Shown: positions 15,585-24,294, counted from the stretch's first letter. The stretch is 34,988 bases of DNA from Chloroflexota bacterium (GCA_009839925.1 VXOS01000165.1:1-34988); one strand, 5' to 3'. A program made the numbers and translations. Notes: generated from the letters alone by a model not told the origin.

Positions 15585-15616
15585 GCGCGAGCGCCGCAGC
15601 GGAGGAGCCCCGACCA

Positions 15617-16945
15617 GTGACAGTCCCGAGCGACCACGCCGCCGACCCTGCCCGCCTCAGCGCGAGCGAGGCCGCGCGTCGCATCGCCGAGGGCTCGCTG
15701 ACCTCCGAGGCGCTCGTCCGCGCCTGTCTCGCGCGCATCGAGGAGCGCGAGCCGCTGATCCGCGCCTGGGCCGCCATCGATCCCGACGATGCCATCGAGC
15801 GCGCCCGGGCGGCCGACGCAGCCACGCCCGCCGGACCGCTGCACGGCGTGCCGTTCGGCGTGAAGGACATCTTCGATACCGCCGAGCTGCCGACCGGGTA
15901 CGGCTCCCCGCTCTACGAGGGTCACCAGCCCGAGCGTGACAGTGGCGCCGTGGCCGCGCTGCGCGAGGCAGGCGCGCTGGTCCTCGGCAAGACCGTCACG
16001 ACGGAGTTCGCCTTCCGCACACCCGGCCCGACCCGAAATCCGCACCAGCCCGAGCACACCCCCGGCGGATCGTCGAGCGGCTCCGCGGCGGCCGTCGCGG
16101 ACGGCATGGTCCCGATCGCCCTCGGCTCCCAGACGGGCGGTTCGACGATTCGGCCCGGAGCGTTCTGCGGCATCTTCGCCTTCAAGCCGACCTACGGCTT
16201 CGTCAACAGCGACGGCGTCCACCCGCTGGCCACCGCGCTCGACACCGTCGGCTGGTTCGCGCGCAGCATCGAGGACCTCGCGCTCGTCGGAGCGGTGCTC
16301 AGCACCACGCAGTCCGCGGCGCTCGACGCGCCCGCGCAGCCGCTGCGCATCGGCGTGGTGCGTACGCCGGAGTGGGGGCGCGTCTCGCCGGCCGGGCAAC
16401 GCGCCATCGAGGAGACCGCGGCGGCGATCACGGCTGCGGGCGGGCAGGTCTCGGACCTCGATCTTCCGTCCGAGTGCGACGGGCTGGGCGACGCCTGGGA
16501 CGTGATCGTCGCCGCCGGTGCGGCCAGCGCGTTCGCAACCGAGTACCGCGATTCGTCCGACGGACTCAGCCCCGCGCTGCGCGAGCTGATCGAGGCCGGG
16601 CACGCCCTCGGCGCCGCCGAACGCAGCGAGGCCGAGTCGCTGGCCCTGCACTGCCGCGCGGCGGTCAGCGAAACCTTCGCGCAGGTCGACGCCTTCCTCA
16701 CGCCGAGCGCGCCCGGCGAGGCCCCGGCCGGCATCGCCACGACGGGCGACCCGCTCTGCAACCGGGTCTGGACGCTGCTGCGCCTGCCCTGTGTCGCCCT
16801 CCCGGCCGGGACGGGCGAGGGCGGCCTGCCGGTCGGCGTCCAGCTCGTCGGCCGGCACGGCGGCGATCAGTCGCTGCTGGAGCTGGCGAGCGCCGTCGCC
16901 GATCTGCTGCCGGGTCCGGCGTTCCCCGGCGACGGTGGGGCCTGA
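15617..16945 (+). CDS. Amidase signature family hydrolase
   Basis: A 442-residue enzyme of the Ser-cisSer-Lys amidase family (GatA/AtzF-like fold). The catalytic set is visible: K83 in GVPFGVKDIFDT, the serine run at 152-156 in GGSSSGSAAAVAD providing the cis-Ser, and the nucleophile S176 in GSQTGGSTIRPG. GTG 15617 is preceded by GGAGGAG. No gatB or gatC is adjacent, and the sequence lacks the extended GatA C-terminus, so a stand-alone amidase acting on small amides, ureides or carbamates is more likely than glutamyl-tRNA amidotransferase. The substrate is unknown. It stands alone between two transcription units. Confidence 0.9.
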   Translation: MTVPSDHAADPARLSASEAARRIAEGSLTSEALVRACLARIEEREPLIRAWAAIDPDDAIERARAADAATPAGPLHGVPFGVKDIFDTAELPTGYGSPLYEGHQPERDSGAVAALREAGALVLGKTVTTEFAFRTPGPTRNPHQPEHTPGGSSSGSAAAVADGMVPIALGSQTGGSTIRPGAFCGIFAFKPTYGFVNSDGVHPLATALDTVGWFARSIEDLALVGAVLSTTQSAALDAPAQPLRIGVVRTPEWGRVSPAGQRAIEETAAAITAAGGQVSDLDLPSECDGLGDAWDVIVAAGAASAFATEYRDSSDGLSPALRELIEAGHALGAAERSEAESLALHCRAAVSETFAQVDAFLTPSAPGEAPAGIATTGDPLCNRVWTLLRLPCVALPAGTGEGGLPVGVQLVGRHGGDQSLLELASAVADLLPGPAFPGDGGA

Positions 16946-17024
16946 CACCCCGCGAGACCCGCCCGGCGCGTCCTGCCCCCATTCGCGGCAGATCGCGGCA
17001 TACTGTTTGGCCTGCCTGACGGCA

Positions 17025-17030
17025 TATACT
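17025..17030 (+). promoter_or_regulatory. Putative -10 (TATACT) for argF
   Basis: TATACT lies 45 bases before the argF GTG, in the only AT-richer patch of the 129-base gap after the amidase. The -35 is unclear (TTTGGC or CTGTTT upstream). AGGAG at 17064-17068 is the ribosome site. A classical ARG-box operator was not evident. Confidence 0.4.
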
Positions 17031-17074
17031 GGATCGCAGCCGACACACCGAACCACGGAACGCAGGAGCTAGCG

Positions 17075-17992
17075 GTGACTCCCCGCCATCTTTCCTCGAT
17101 CCTCGATCTCTCGCCGGGGGAACTCGGCGATCTGCTCGACGCGGCGCTCGCGATCAAGCGCGACGGCTGCGGGCCCGTGCTCGCGGGTCAGTCGCTGGCG
17201 CTCGTTTTCGAGAAGCCCTCGCTGCGCACGCGCGTCTCCTTCGAGGTCGCGATGCAGCGGCTCGGCGGGCGCGCGATCTACCTCGGCCCGCAGGAGATCG
17301 GCCCCGGCGAGCGCGAGCCGGTGCGAGACATCGCGCGGGTGCTCGGGCGCATGGTGCACGGCATCGCCGCCCGCACCTACGCGCACGAAACGGTCGTCGA
17401 GTTCGCGGAATGGGCCGGGGTGCCGGTGATCAACGCCCTCAGCGACCGCGAGCATCCCTGCCAGGCGCTGGCGGATCTGCTGACGCTGCGCGAGCGCTTC
17501 TCGACGTTGCGCGGCCTGCGCATCGCCTACCTCGGCGAGGGCAACAACGTCGCGCGCGCGCTCGCCTTCGCCAGTGTGCTGGCGGGCATGGAGCTGCGCT
17601 GCGCCTCGCCCGAGGGCTACGCGCTGAGCGACGCCGACATCGAGCGCGCGCACGCCGCCCCCGGTGGTGGCCGCATCGAGCGCTTCACGGATCCGGTCGA
17701 GGCGGTGGCGGACGTTGCCGCCGTCTACACGGACGTGTGGGCCTCGATGGGCGACGAGGACAAGCTGGTGAGCCGGCTCGATGCCTTCGCGGCATTCCGC
17801 CTCGACGAGGCGCTGCTCGAGTCCGCGCCGCCCGACGCGCTGGTGATGCACGATATGCCCGCGCACCGCGACGAGGAGATCAGCGAGGGGGCCATGGAGT
17901 CGCCGCGCTCGGTGATCTTCGACCAGGCGGAGAACCGCCTGCACATGCAGCAGGCGGTGCTCGCCTGGCTACTGGGCGGCAGCGCCGGCTGA
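17075..17992 (+). CDS. argF: Ornithine carbamoyltransferase
   Basis: A 305-residue enzyme making citrulline from ornithine and carbamoyl phosphate. The carbamoyl-phosphate loop is FEKPSLRTRVSFEVA (S49-L50-R51-T52, where most members have S-T-R-T), followed by HPCQALADLLT (from H127) and YTDVWASMGDE (SMG loop). The usual HCLPAHRG ornithine motif reads HDMPAHRD (259-266), so the common cysteine is Asp260. Length and overall order fit ArgF rather than PyrB, which lacks the SMG loop. GTG 17075 with AGGAG 6 bases upstream is the start. No other arginine gene is near. The 66-base gap to cdaA allows co-transcription. Confidence 0.92.
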   Translation: MTPRHLSSILDLSPGELGDLLDAALAIKRDGCGPVLAGQSLALVFEKPSLRTRVSFEVAMQRLGGRAIYLGPQEIGPGEREPVRDIARVLGRMVHGIAARTYAHETVVEFAEWAGVPVINALSDREHPCQALADLLTLRERFSTLRGLRIAYLGEGNNVARALAFASVLAGMELRCASPEGYALSDADIERAHAAPGGGRIERFTDPVEAVADVAAVYTDVWASMGDEDKLVSRLDAFAAFRLDEALLESAPPDALVMHDMPAHRDEEISEGAMESPRSVIFDQAENRLHMQQAVLAWLLGGSAG

Positions 17993-18058
17993 TCCCGGGC
18001 TGCGGGGAGCACCACGCCTTCCCCGGCACGCGCGATCCACTGAAGGGGAGGCGTCCAG

Positions 18059-18898
18059 GTGCCGGAAATCCCGGACGGCGTGCGCGATGTCGCCGGACGC
18101 CTCGATGCGGGCGCGGTGCTCGACATCCTGCTGATCACGGCGGCCATCTACTGGCTGCTGCTGTTGCTGCGCGGCACCACGGCGATGACCGTGCTGCGCG
18201 GCGTCTCCGTGCTGCTCTTCGGCGCGTTCCTGCTGGCCCGGATCTTCGACCTGAGCGTCGTCAACTGGATCCTGGAGCGCACGATCACCGGTCTGGTGAT
18301 CGGCGTGATCATCGTCTTCCACCCGGAGATCCGCCGCGCCCTCGAGCGGCTGGGGCGGACCGGCTGGCGGCCCTCGCTCGTCCGCGCGCAGCAGGAACAG
18401 AGCATCGAGCACGTCGTGCGCGCGGCCCTGCGACTCGCGCGGCAGCGGCACGGCGCCCTGGTGGTGATGGAGCGCGAGACCGGACTGCAGGAGGTGATCG
18501 ACACCGGCGTGCCGCTTGGTTCCGAGCTGACGCCCGAGATCCTCGGCAGCATCTTCGCGCCCGGCACGCCGCTGCACGACGGCGCGGTGATCGTGCGCTC
18601 GAACCGGATCGTCGCCGCCGGCTGTACGCTCCCGCTTTCGGAAGCGCCGCTCCCGGCCGACCTCGGCATGCGCCACCGCGCCGCCCTCGGCATCAGCGAG
18701 GGCAGCGATGCGGTGGTGGTCACCGTCTCCGAGGAGAGCGGTTCGATCTCGCTGGCCTCGCAGGGTCGGATGCTCCCGGACGTGGACGAGGAGCGCCTGC
18801 GCCCACAGCTGCGCCGGCTATTCGATCTGACCGGGGAGGGCGCGGCGGGGGAGCTTCCGTTGCAGGACGGCGCCGCGCCGCGCAGCGAGGCGTCCTGA
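18059..18898 (+). CDS. cdaA: Diadenylate cyclase CdaA (c-di-AMP synthase)
   Basis: A 279-residue membrane enzyme that condenses two ATP into c-di-AMP. Three N-terminal helices (about 19-38, 41-60, 65-86) precede the DAC domain (about 95-235), with the catalytic TPLHDGAVIV (D174-G175-A176) and MRHRAALGISE (R205-H206-R207). A short acidic, low-complexity tail follows. GTG 18059 has GGGGAGG 9 bases upstream. The next gene, cdaR, starts one base after the stop. The usual third partner, glmM, is not adjacent. c-di-AMP commonly controls potassium and osmolyte transport and is essential in many Gram-positives. Confidence 0.96.
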   Translation: MPEIPDGVRDVAGRLDAGAVLDILLITAAIYWLLLLLRGTTAMTVLRGVSVLLFGAFLLARIFDLSVVNWILERTITGLVIGVIIVFHPEIRRALERLGRTGWRPSLVRAQQEQSIEHVVRAALRLARQRHGALVVMERETGLQEVIDTGVPLGSELTPEILGSIFAPGTPLHDGAVIVRSNRIVAAGCTLPLSEAPLPADLGMRHRAALGISEGSDAVVVTVSEESGSISLASQGRMLPDVDEERLRPQLRRLFDLTGEGAAGELPLQDGAAPRSEAS

Positions 18899-18899
18899 G

Positions 18900-20249
18900 A
18901 TGGCGTTCTCGAACCTGCGCCGCTCGCTCCTCACCGATCTTCGCGAGATGCGCGCGACCTTCGGGCGGCGCAGCCTGGGCGCGGTGCGCGCGACGCCGGG
19001 CTTGCTGCTGATCTCCCTCGTACTCGGGGTAGCGATCTGGATCCTCGTTACGGAGGAAGAAAACCCGACCCGCAGCGGGCTCTTCGCGGCGCCGATCGAG
19101 GTGGTCGCCGTCAACGTCGGGCGCGAGGTCGCCGTGGCCAACGCGTTGCCGTCGGCCAGCATCCGCATCGCCGCGCCCGACGAGCGCTGGGACAGCCTGA
19201 CGAGCGCAAACTTCCGCGCCATCGTCGACCTCAACGGCCTCAGCGCGCGCGAGCAGACCGTGCCCGTGCGCGTGGAGGTGAACGACGCGCGCGGCGTCCG
19301 CGTGATCAGCGTGGAGCCCCCGGCGATCCTCGTGAACCTCGAGCAGATCGTGACGCGCGAGGTGCCGGTCGACGCGCGCATCGTGGGAGCACTGCCGCGC
19401 GGCTTCGCCGCCGGTGACGCGGTGCCGGAGCCCGCCGGCGTCGAGGTCTCCGGCCCCGAGTCGCTTGTAGACCTGGTGGTCAGCGCGGGCGCCGACATCA
19501 ACGTCACGGGGCTGACTGTCGGCATCTCGCAGTCCCTCCGGCTCGTCGCCCGGGGAGCCGGCGGCGGGGAGATCCGAGGCGTCACGATCGATCCGCCCAA
19601 CGTGCGGATCGACGTGACGATCGAGCAGACGGTGCTCACCCGCACCGTACCGCTCGGCGTCGAACTGCTCGGGCAGCCGGCGCCCGGCTACCGTGTCGAG
19701 GGCGTCCAGATCCTGCCCGGTGTGTTCGACATCGAGGGCAGCTTCGAGGTGCTCCAGACCATCGACAGCCTCGCGCTGGGTCAGGTGCTGCTCGACGGGG
19801 CGCGCGCGAACCTCAGTGTCGTGCGCTCGCCCAGCCTGCCGCCCGGCGTCAGCGCCCTGTCCGACGAGGAAGTCGACGTCATCGTCTCGATCGCCCCGAT
19901 TCGGGGCTCCGTCGCAATCCCGGTCGTGCCGAGACTGATGGGGATTCCCACAGGGCTGCAGGGCGCCCTCAGCCAACTCGTGATCACGGTCGTCGTGGAG
20001 GGCGACCTGCCCGTGCTCAACGCCCTCGACCCCGGCGACGTCCTCGCCGTGGTCGATGCGAGCGGGCTGAGGCCGGGTGTGTCGCAGGTCGACGTGGACG
20101 TCGAGGCGCCGCCGGGTGTGAGCGTCAGCGAGGTGCGACCCGCCCAGCTCGAGCTTACGCTTCGGACGATCGCCACGCCGACGCCGACACCGACACCGAC
20201 GCCAACGGCGACGCCGTCTCCGGAAGCCACCGCGGAGAGCTCCGAATGA
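18900..20249 (+). CDS. cdaR: CdaR/YbbR-domain protein, regulator of CdaA
   Basis: A 449-residue protein with one N-terminal transmembrane helix (about 35-55, LLLISLVLGVAIWILV) and an extracytoplasmic part built of about four YbbR repeats (roughly 60-145, 150-235, 240-325, 335-425). Each YbbR unit has the pattern of a short beta-strand opening (VPVDARIVG, VPLGVELLG) and a closing strand (VRIDVTI, VDVIVSI). The C-terminus is a Thr-Pro repeat tail. CdaR is known to bind CdaA and tune c-di-AMP production, and the tight gene pairing supports that. The stop overlaps the der ATG by 4 bases (ATGA). Confidence 0.92.
   Translation: MAFSNLRRSLLTDLREMRATFGRRSLGAVRATPGLLLISLVLGVAIWILVTEEENPTRSGLFAAPIEVVAVNVGREVAVANALPSASIRIAAPDERWDSLTSANFRAIVDLNGLSAREQTVPVRVEVNDARGVRVISVEPPAILVNLEQIVTREVPVDARIVGALPRGFAAGDAVPEPAGVEVSGPESLVDLVVSAGADINVTGLTVGISQSLRLVARGAGGGEIRGVTIDPPNVRIDVTIEQTVLTRTVPLGVELLGQPAPGYRVEGVQILPGVFDIEGSFEVLQTIDSLALGQVLLDGARANLSVVRSPSLPPGVSALSDEEVDVIVSIAPIRGSVAIPVVPRLMGIPTGLQGALSQLVITVVVEGDLPVLNALDPGDVLAVVDASGLRPGVSQVDVDVEAPPGVSVSEVRPAQLELTLRTIATPTPTPTPTPTATPSPEATAESSE
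20175..20216 (+). repeat. Hexanucleotide tandem repeat encoding a Thr-Pro tail
   Basis: Seven consecutive ACxCCx-type hexamers (ACGCCG, ACACCG, ACGCCA, ACGGCG variants) encode TPTPTPTPTPTATP near the end of CdaR. Hexamer changes keep frame, so the tail length could vary between strains without breaking the gene or its coupling to der. Confidence 0.75.
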
Positions 20250-21598
20250 CCCCGCAAGCGCCTCTGGTTGCGATCATCGGCCGTCCCAACGTCGGCAAGT
20301 CGGCGCTGTTCAACCGGCTCACGCGCTCGCGCCGCGCGCTTGTCGAGCGCCTCCCCGGCACCACGCGCGACCGCCAGTACGGCGTCTACCACTGGCGTGG
20401 CCGCGAGTTCCGCGTCGTCGACACCGGCGGCCTCGAGGGCCCCGAGGACGATCCCTTCGACACGCCGATCCGCGAGCAGGTGGGGTTGGCGCTCTCCGAG
20501 GCCGCGCTGCTGCTGTTCGTGGTCGACGCATCGAACGCGTTGACCGCGGCGGACCACGCGATCGCGGAGCAACTGCGCCGGGCCGGGCGGCCCGCGATCG
20601 TCGTCGCCAACAAGAGCGACCGCCGTGAGGCGCGGGCGAACGTGCACGAGGCGCACGCGCTTGGCCTCGGCGACCCGCTGCTGATCTCCGCCTACCACGC
20701 CGAGGGCATCGGCGACCTGCTCGACCTCGTGTTCGACGCGCTGCCGGAGGCGCCGGACGAGCCCGCCGCCACCGAGGACGGCGACCGCCCGCTGCGGATC
20801 GCGATCGTCGGGCGGCCCAACGTCGGCAAGTCCTCGCTCGTGAACGCGATCCTCGGCGAGGAGCGTGTGATCGTTTCCGAGGTGCCCGGCGCGACGCGTG
20901 ACGCCATCGATTCCCCGTTCGGCTGGGAGGGGCGGTCGATGGTGCTGATCGACACGGCGGGCATCCGCCGCCGCGGCAAGATCGGCCGGGGGGCGGAGCG
21001 GCACTCCGTGCAGCAGGCCGAGGGCGCGATCGCACGCGCCGACGTGGTCGTGCTGCTGATCGACCCCTCGGAGCCGGTCGCCGCGCAGGACGCCCATATC
21101 GCCGGGCGCGCGATCGAGCGCGGCACGGGGCTGTTGCTCGCCGTCAACAAGTGGGATCTCGCCGAACCCGGCACCGACCGCCACCAGTTCGCCAAGCGCA
21201 TCGATCGCCGCTACCGCTTCGCGCCGTGGGCTCCGGTCCACTTCATCTCGGCGCTGACCGGCCAGGGCATCGCGGACCTGCTGCAGCTCGCGATCCACGT
21301 GCAGGAGGTGCGCCGCCGCCGCGTGCAGACCTCGGAGTTGAATCGCGTGCTGCTGCGGGCGGTGGCGCAGCAGCCGCCGCGCTACCAGGGGCAGCGCCGG
21401 CTCAAGGTGCTCTACGTGACGCAGGCCGAGGTGGAGCCGCCGACCTTCGTCTTCTTCGTGAATGATCCAGATCTGCTTCATTTCGCTTATCGTCGGTTCC
21501 TGGAGAATCGCATCCGCGACGCCTTCGGGTTCGAAGGGACGGCGATCCGGATGCGTTTCCGCAGCCGCACGCCGGAGCAGGTGGAGGCGTTGGCGTGA
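20246..21598 (+). CDS. der: Ribosome biogenesis GTPase Der (EngA)
   Basis: A 450-residue protein with two tandem GTPase domains. The first P-loop is GRPNVGKS (12-19), with DTGG and NKSD further on. The second is GRPNVGKSS (189-197, K195), followed by DTAGIRRRGKI and NKWD. A C-terminal KH-like domain (about 355-450) ends with FRSRTPEQVEALA. Der is essential for maturation of the 50S subunit. The length is typical (about 440-490). It overlaps cdaR upstream and plsY downstream, both by 4 bases. Confidence 0.97.
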   Translation: MTPQAPLVAIIGRPNVGKSALFNRLTRSRRALVERLPGTTRDRQYGVYHWRGREFRVVDTGGLEGPEDDPFDTPIREQVGLALSEAALLLFVVDASNALTAADHAIAEQLRRAGRPAIVVANKSDRREARANVHEAHALGLGDPLLISAYHAEGIGDLLDLVFDALPEAPDEPAATEDGDRPLRIAIVGRPNVGKSSLVNAILGEERVIVSEVPGATRDAIDSPFGWEGRSMVLIDTAGIRRRGKIGRGAERHSVQQAEGAIARADVVVLLIDPSEPVAAQDAHIAGRAIERGTGLLLAVNKWDLAEPGTDRHQFAKRIDRRYRFAPWAPVHFISALTGQGIADLLQLAIHVQEVRRRRVQTSELNRVLLRAVAQQPPRYQGQRRLKVLYVTQAEVEPPTFVFFVNDPDLLHFAYRRFLENRIRDAFGFEGTAIRMRFRSRTPEQVEALA

Positions 21599-22218
21599 TT
21601 GCCGCACTGCTCGTCCTGATTGGCTACCTCATCGGGTCGATCCCGTTCGGCGTGCTCGTCGGACGGATCTACCGAGGCGTGGACGTGCGCGACTACGGCT
21701 CCGGCAAGACGGGCTTCACCAACACGCTGCGCTCGCTGGGCTGGGGCGCCGCGCTGATCGTGATCACCGCGGACATCGCGAAGGGCGCCGTGCCCGTGCT
21801 GATCGGGCGCTTCGTCTTCGACGATCCGTGGGCGGTGGCGCTTGGCGGGGTCGCCGCGGTGGCCGGCCACATGTTCCCGATCTTCGCCCGCTTCCGCGGC
21901 GGCCGGGGCGCGGCGACGGCGTTCGGCGCCTTCGCCGTGATCGCCCCGATCGCCGGCCTGGTTCTGATCGTGTGCGCGGCGATCGCGCTGGCGGCGACGC
22001 GCTACGCCTCGCTGACGACGATCACCGCCACGGCGGCCGGGTGTGCCTCGGTGGTTGCCCTCGTCGTTGCCGGCTGGCTGCCCGTCCACTACCTGCTGTT
22101 CGCGTTCGCCGTGACTGCCTCGATCGAACTCGGGCACATCGGCAACATCCGGCGGCTCATCAACGGCGTGGAGCCCAAGCTGGGGCAGGGCGGCGCGCCG
22201 CGGGCGGGCGGTGCCTGA
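21595..22218 (+). CDS. plsY: Acyl-phosphate:glycerol-3-phosphate acyltransferase
   Basis: A 207-residue integral membrane enzyme with about five helices that makes lysophosphatidic acid, the first step of glycerophospholipid synthesis. Motif 1 is GSGKTGFTNTLR (the common N is K here), motif 2 GHMFPIFARFRGGRGAAT (GGKG is GGRG here), and motif 3 IRRLINGVEPKLGQ. GTG 21595 overlaps the der stop (GTGA). The 3' end overlaps gpsA by 8 bases, which supplies its substrate, so the pair forms a pathway unit. Confidence 0.94.
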   Translation: MIAALLVLIGYLIGSIPFGVLVGRIYRGVDVRDYGSGKTGFTNTLRSLGWGAALIVITADIAKGAVPVLIGRFVFDDPWAVALGGVAAVAGHMFPIFARFRGGRGAATAFGAFAVIAPIAGLVLIVCAAIALAATRYASLTTITATAAGCASVVALVVAGWLPVHYLLFAFAVTASIELGHIGNIRRLINGVEPKLGQGGAPRAGGA

Positions 22219-23227
22219 GCGCGAGGCGGCCCCGGCGCCGATCCGCCGGGCCGCCGTCGTCGGCGCTACCGGCTGGGGCGTAACGCTCGCGATCCTGCTC
22301 GCGCGCAACGGCGTCTCCGTCACCCTGCTCGCCCGTAGCGACGACGAGGCCGCCCGGCTGCGCTCCGACGGCTCGCACGCCCGGCTCCCCGATGTCGCGT
22401 TCCCGCCCGGCCTCGGGCTCTCCGCCGACCTCGCCGTGCTCGAGGACGCGGACCTGATCTGCTTCGTGGTGCCGGCGCAGACGATGGCGGAGAACGCCGC
22501 CGCCGTCGCCTCGCACGTGCCGCCCGCCACGCCGCTGCTGTCCGGCTCGAAGGGCATCGAGACCGAGAGCGGGCGCCGCATGACGGAGGTGCTCGCCTCG
22601 CTGCTGCCGGGCAGGCCGCTTGCCGCGCTCTCCGGGCCGAACCTCTCGCGCGAAATCGCCCCCGGGTTGCCCGGCGCCACGGTCATCGCCTCGGCGGATC
22701 CCTCGCTCGAGGCGATCCGCGCGGCCTTCCACAGCGCCTCGTTCCGCGTCTACACCAGCGGCGACGTCGTGGGCGTCGAGTTCGGCGGAGCGCTCAAGAA
22801 CATCATCGCGATCGCGGCCGGGATGGCCGACGCGTTCGGCTTCGGCGACAACGCCAAGGCGGCGCTGATCACGCGCGGTCTCGCCGAGATCTCCCGGCTC
22901 GGCGTGGCCGCCGGCGCGGACCCGCTGACCTTCCAGGGCCTCGCCGGCGTCGGTGACCTGATGGCGACCTCCTACAGCCCGCTCTCGCGCAACCGCCGTC
23001 TCGGGGAGCTGGTCGGCGGCGGCTCCGGGCTCGGGGACGCCCTCGCGACCATCGGCGAGACCGTGGAAGGCGTAACGACGACGCCCGCCGCGCTGCGCCT
23101 CGCCGCCCGGCTCGGCGTCGAGCTGCCGATCGCCGGGGCACTACAGGCGATTCTCGACGGCAAGATCTCGCCGCAGGAGGCGATGACCGCCCTGCTCGGG
23201 CGCGACCCGATGGCGGAGCTCGCCTGA
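22211..23227 (+). CDS. gpsA: NAD(P)-dependent glycerol-3-phosphate dehydrogenase
   Basis: A 338-residue enzyme reducing dihydroxyacetone phosphate to sn-glycerol 3-phosphate, the PlsY substrate. The dinucleotide loop reads GATGWGVTLAILLARNG, where most members have GxGxWGT. Other conserved parts are GPNLSREIAPGLPGATVIA, the catalytic lysine in FGGALKNIIAIAAGM, GFGDNAKAALITRGL, and TFQGLAGVGDLMATSYSPLSRNR. GTG 22211 lies inside the plsY end (8-base overlap). It closes the argF-to-gpsA gene run. Confidence 0.96.
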   Translation: MPEREAAPAPIRRAAVVGATGWGVTLAILLARNGVSVTLLARSDDEAARLRSDGSHARLPDVAFPPGLGLSADLAVLEDADLICFVVPAQTMAENAAAVASHVPPATPLLSGSKGIETESGRRMTEVLASLLPGRPLAALSGPNLSREIAPGLPGATVIASADPSLEAIRAAFHSASFRVYTSGDVVGVEFGGALKNIIAIAAGMADAFGFGDNAKAALITRGLAEISRLGVAAGADPLTFQGLAGVGDLMATSYSPLSRNRRLGELVGGGSGLGDALATIGETVEGVTTTPAALRLAARLGVELPIAGALQAILDGKISPQEAMTALLGRDPMAELA

Positions 23228-23251
23228 CGCCGGGCCGTTGACCGTGGGCGC

Positions 23252-23260
23252 TGATAGACT
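23252..23260 (+). promoter_or_regulatory. Putative extended -10 (TGATAGACT) for the HEAT-repeat operon
   Basis: TGATAGACT sits in the 50-base gap after gpsA, with CGGAGG (23266-23271) as ribosome site shortly after. It has the TGn extension that can replace a -35. TTGACC at 23238 is too close (11 bases) to pair with it. Confidence 0.35.
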
Positions 23261-23277
23261 GCCGTCGGAGGTCGGTG

Positions 23278-24294
23278 ATGAGTCCTCCCGATCCGACGGA
23301 TGGGGCTGGTGACGGCGTCGATCCCTTCGACGATGCGCTGCCGCGCGCGTATCCGCCTCCGGCTGAGGTTCTCGCCGCGATCGCCGATGAAGCGCGGCCG
23401 ATCCCATTCTCCGATCTGCCCGCGCTGAGCAACCCGGACGACGCCACCGCAGGGCGCGCCCTCGCGCTCTGGAGCCGCCTCACGCCCAACCGCCGCCGCG
23501 ACTTCCTCGCGGCGCTCCAGCAGCTCTCCGAGGACGACGCGACGCTGGAGTTCGAACGCATCCAGCTCTCCGCGCTGTACGACCCGGACACGGCGACGCG
23601 CATCCTCGCGATCCGCGGACTCTGGGAGAGCGAGCGACCTGAATACGCGGCCGTGCTGCTCGACATCGTGCGCGACGATGCCGAGGCGAGCGTACGGGCC
23701 GCCGCCGCCGAGGGCCTCGCCGGCTTTGTCGTCGGCAACGAGTTCGGGATCCTCCCCGCCGATCTCGGCGACCGCCTGCTCGAGACACTGCGCGACCGCA
23801 TCGAGGACGTCACGGAGGAGGACGAGGTGAGCGGCACCGCGCTGGCCGCGCTCGGCGCGTCCTCCGAGGAGTGGGTGGCCGAGCTGATCGCGGAGTACTA
23901 CGAGACGGGCGGCACCCGGCTGCGCCGTGCCGCCGTGGAGGCGATGGGCCGCCACGGCTCCGACGACTGGCTGCCCGTGCTGATCCAGACCTTCGAGGAC
24001 GACGACGAGGACGTGCGCGCCGCGGCCGCCATCTCCGCCGGCAACCTGCTGCTCGAGGCTGCCGTCGAGCCTCTCACGCTGCTGCTCGAGGACGAGGAGG
24101 AAGAGGTCCAGGTCGCCGCGATCCGCGCGCTGGGCGAGATTGCGGGGGACCGGGCCGAGCAGATCCTGCAGGACCTGCTCCGCAGCCCCGAGCCGCACAT
24201 CGTCGAGGCCGCCCAGCTCGCCGCCGAGGAGGCGCGGATGATGTCGGTCGACTTCGAAGACGAGGCCCCGCTGCCATGGGCCGGCGCCCCGTGA
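23278..24294 (+). CDS. HEAT-repeat protein (PBS-lyase-type repeats)
   Basis: A 338-residue acidic, soluble protein. After a Pro-rich lead (about 1-50) it is a chain of about 30-residue helical pairs, seen in RILAIRGLWESERPEYAAVL, ASVRAAAAEGLAGFV, RLRRAAVEAMGRHGSDDWL, EDVRAAAAISAGNLLLEAAV and EVQVAAIRALGEIAG. The repeats match HEAT_2/PBS-lyase HEAT-like units. Such proteins act as scaffolds; no catalytic motif is present and no partner is known. ATG 23278 is better spaced from CGGAGG than the GTG three bases earlier. It overlaps the Nudix gene by 4 bases. Confidence 0.88.
   Translation: MSPPDPTDGAGDGVDPFDDALPRAYPPPAEVLAAIADEARPIPFSDLPALSNPDDATAGRALALWSRLTPNRRRDFLAALQQLSEDDATLEFERIQLSALYDPDTATRILAIRGLWESERPEYAAVLLDIVRDDAEASVRAAAAEGLAGFVVGNEFGILPADLGDRLLETLRDRIEDVTEEDEVSGTALAALGASSEEWVAELIAEYYETGGTRLRRAAVEAMGRHGSDDWLPVLIQTFEDDDEDVRAAAAISAGNLLLEAAVEPLTLLLEDEEEEVQVAAIRALGEIAGDRAEQILQDLLRSPEPHIVEAAQLAAEEARMMSVDFEDEAPLPWAGAP

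Noticed and set aside
18003-18024. Hairpin (CGGGGA/TCCCCG) in the argF-cdaA gap as a terminator
   Set aside because: Only 6 base pairs with an 11-base loop and no T-run; the short gap suggests read-through.
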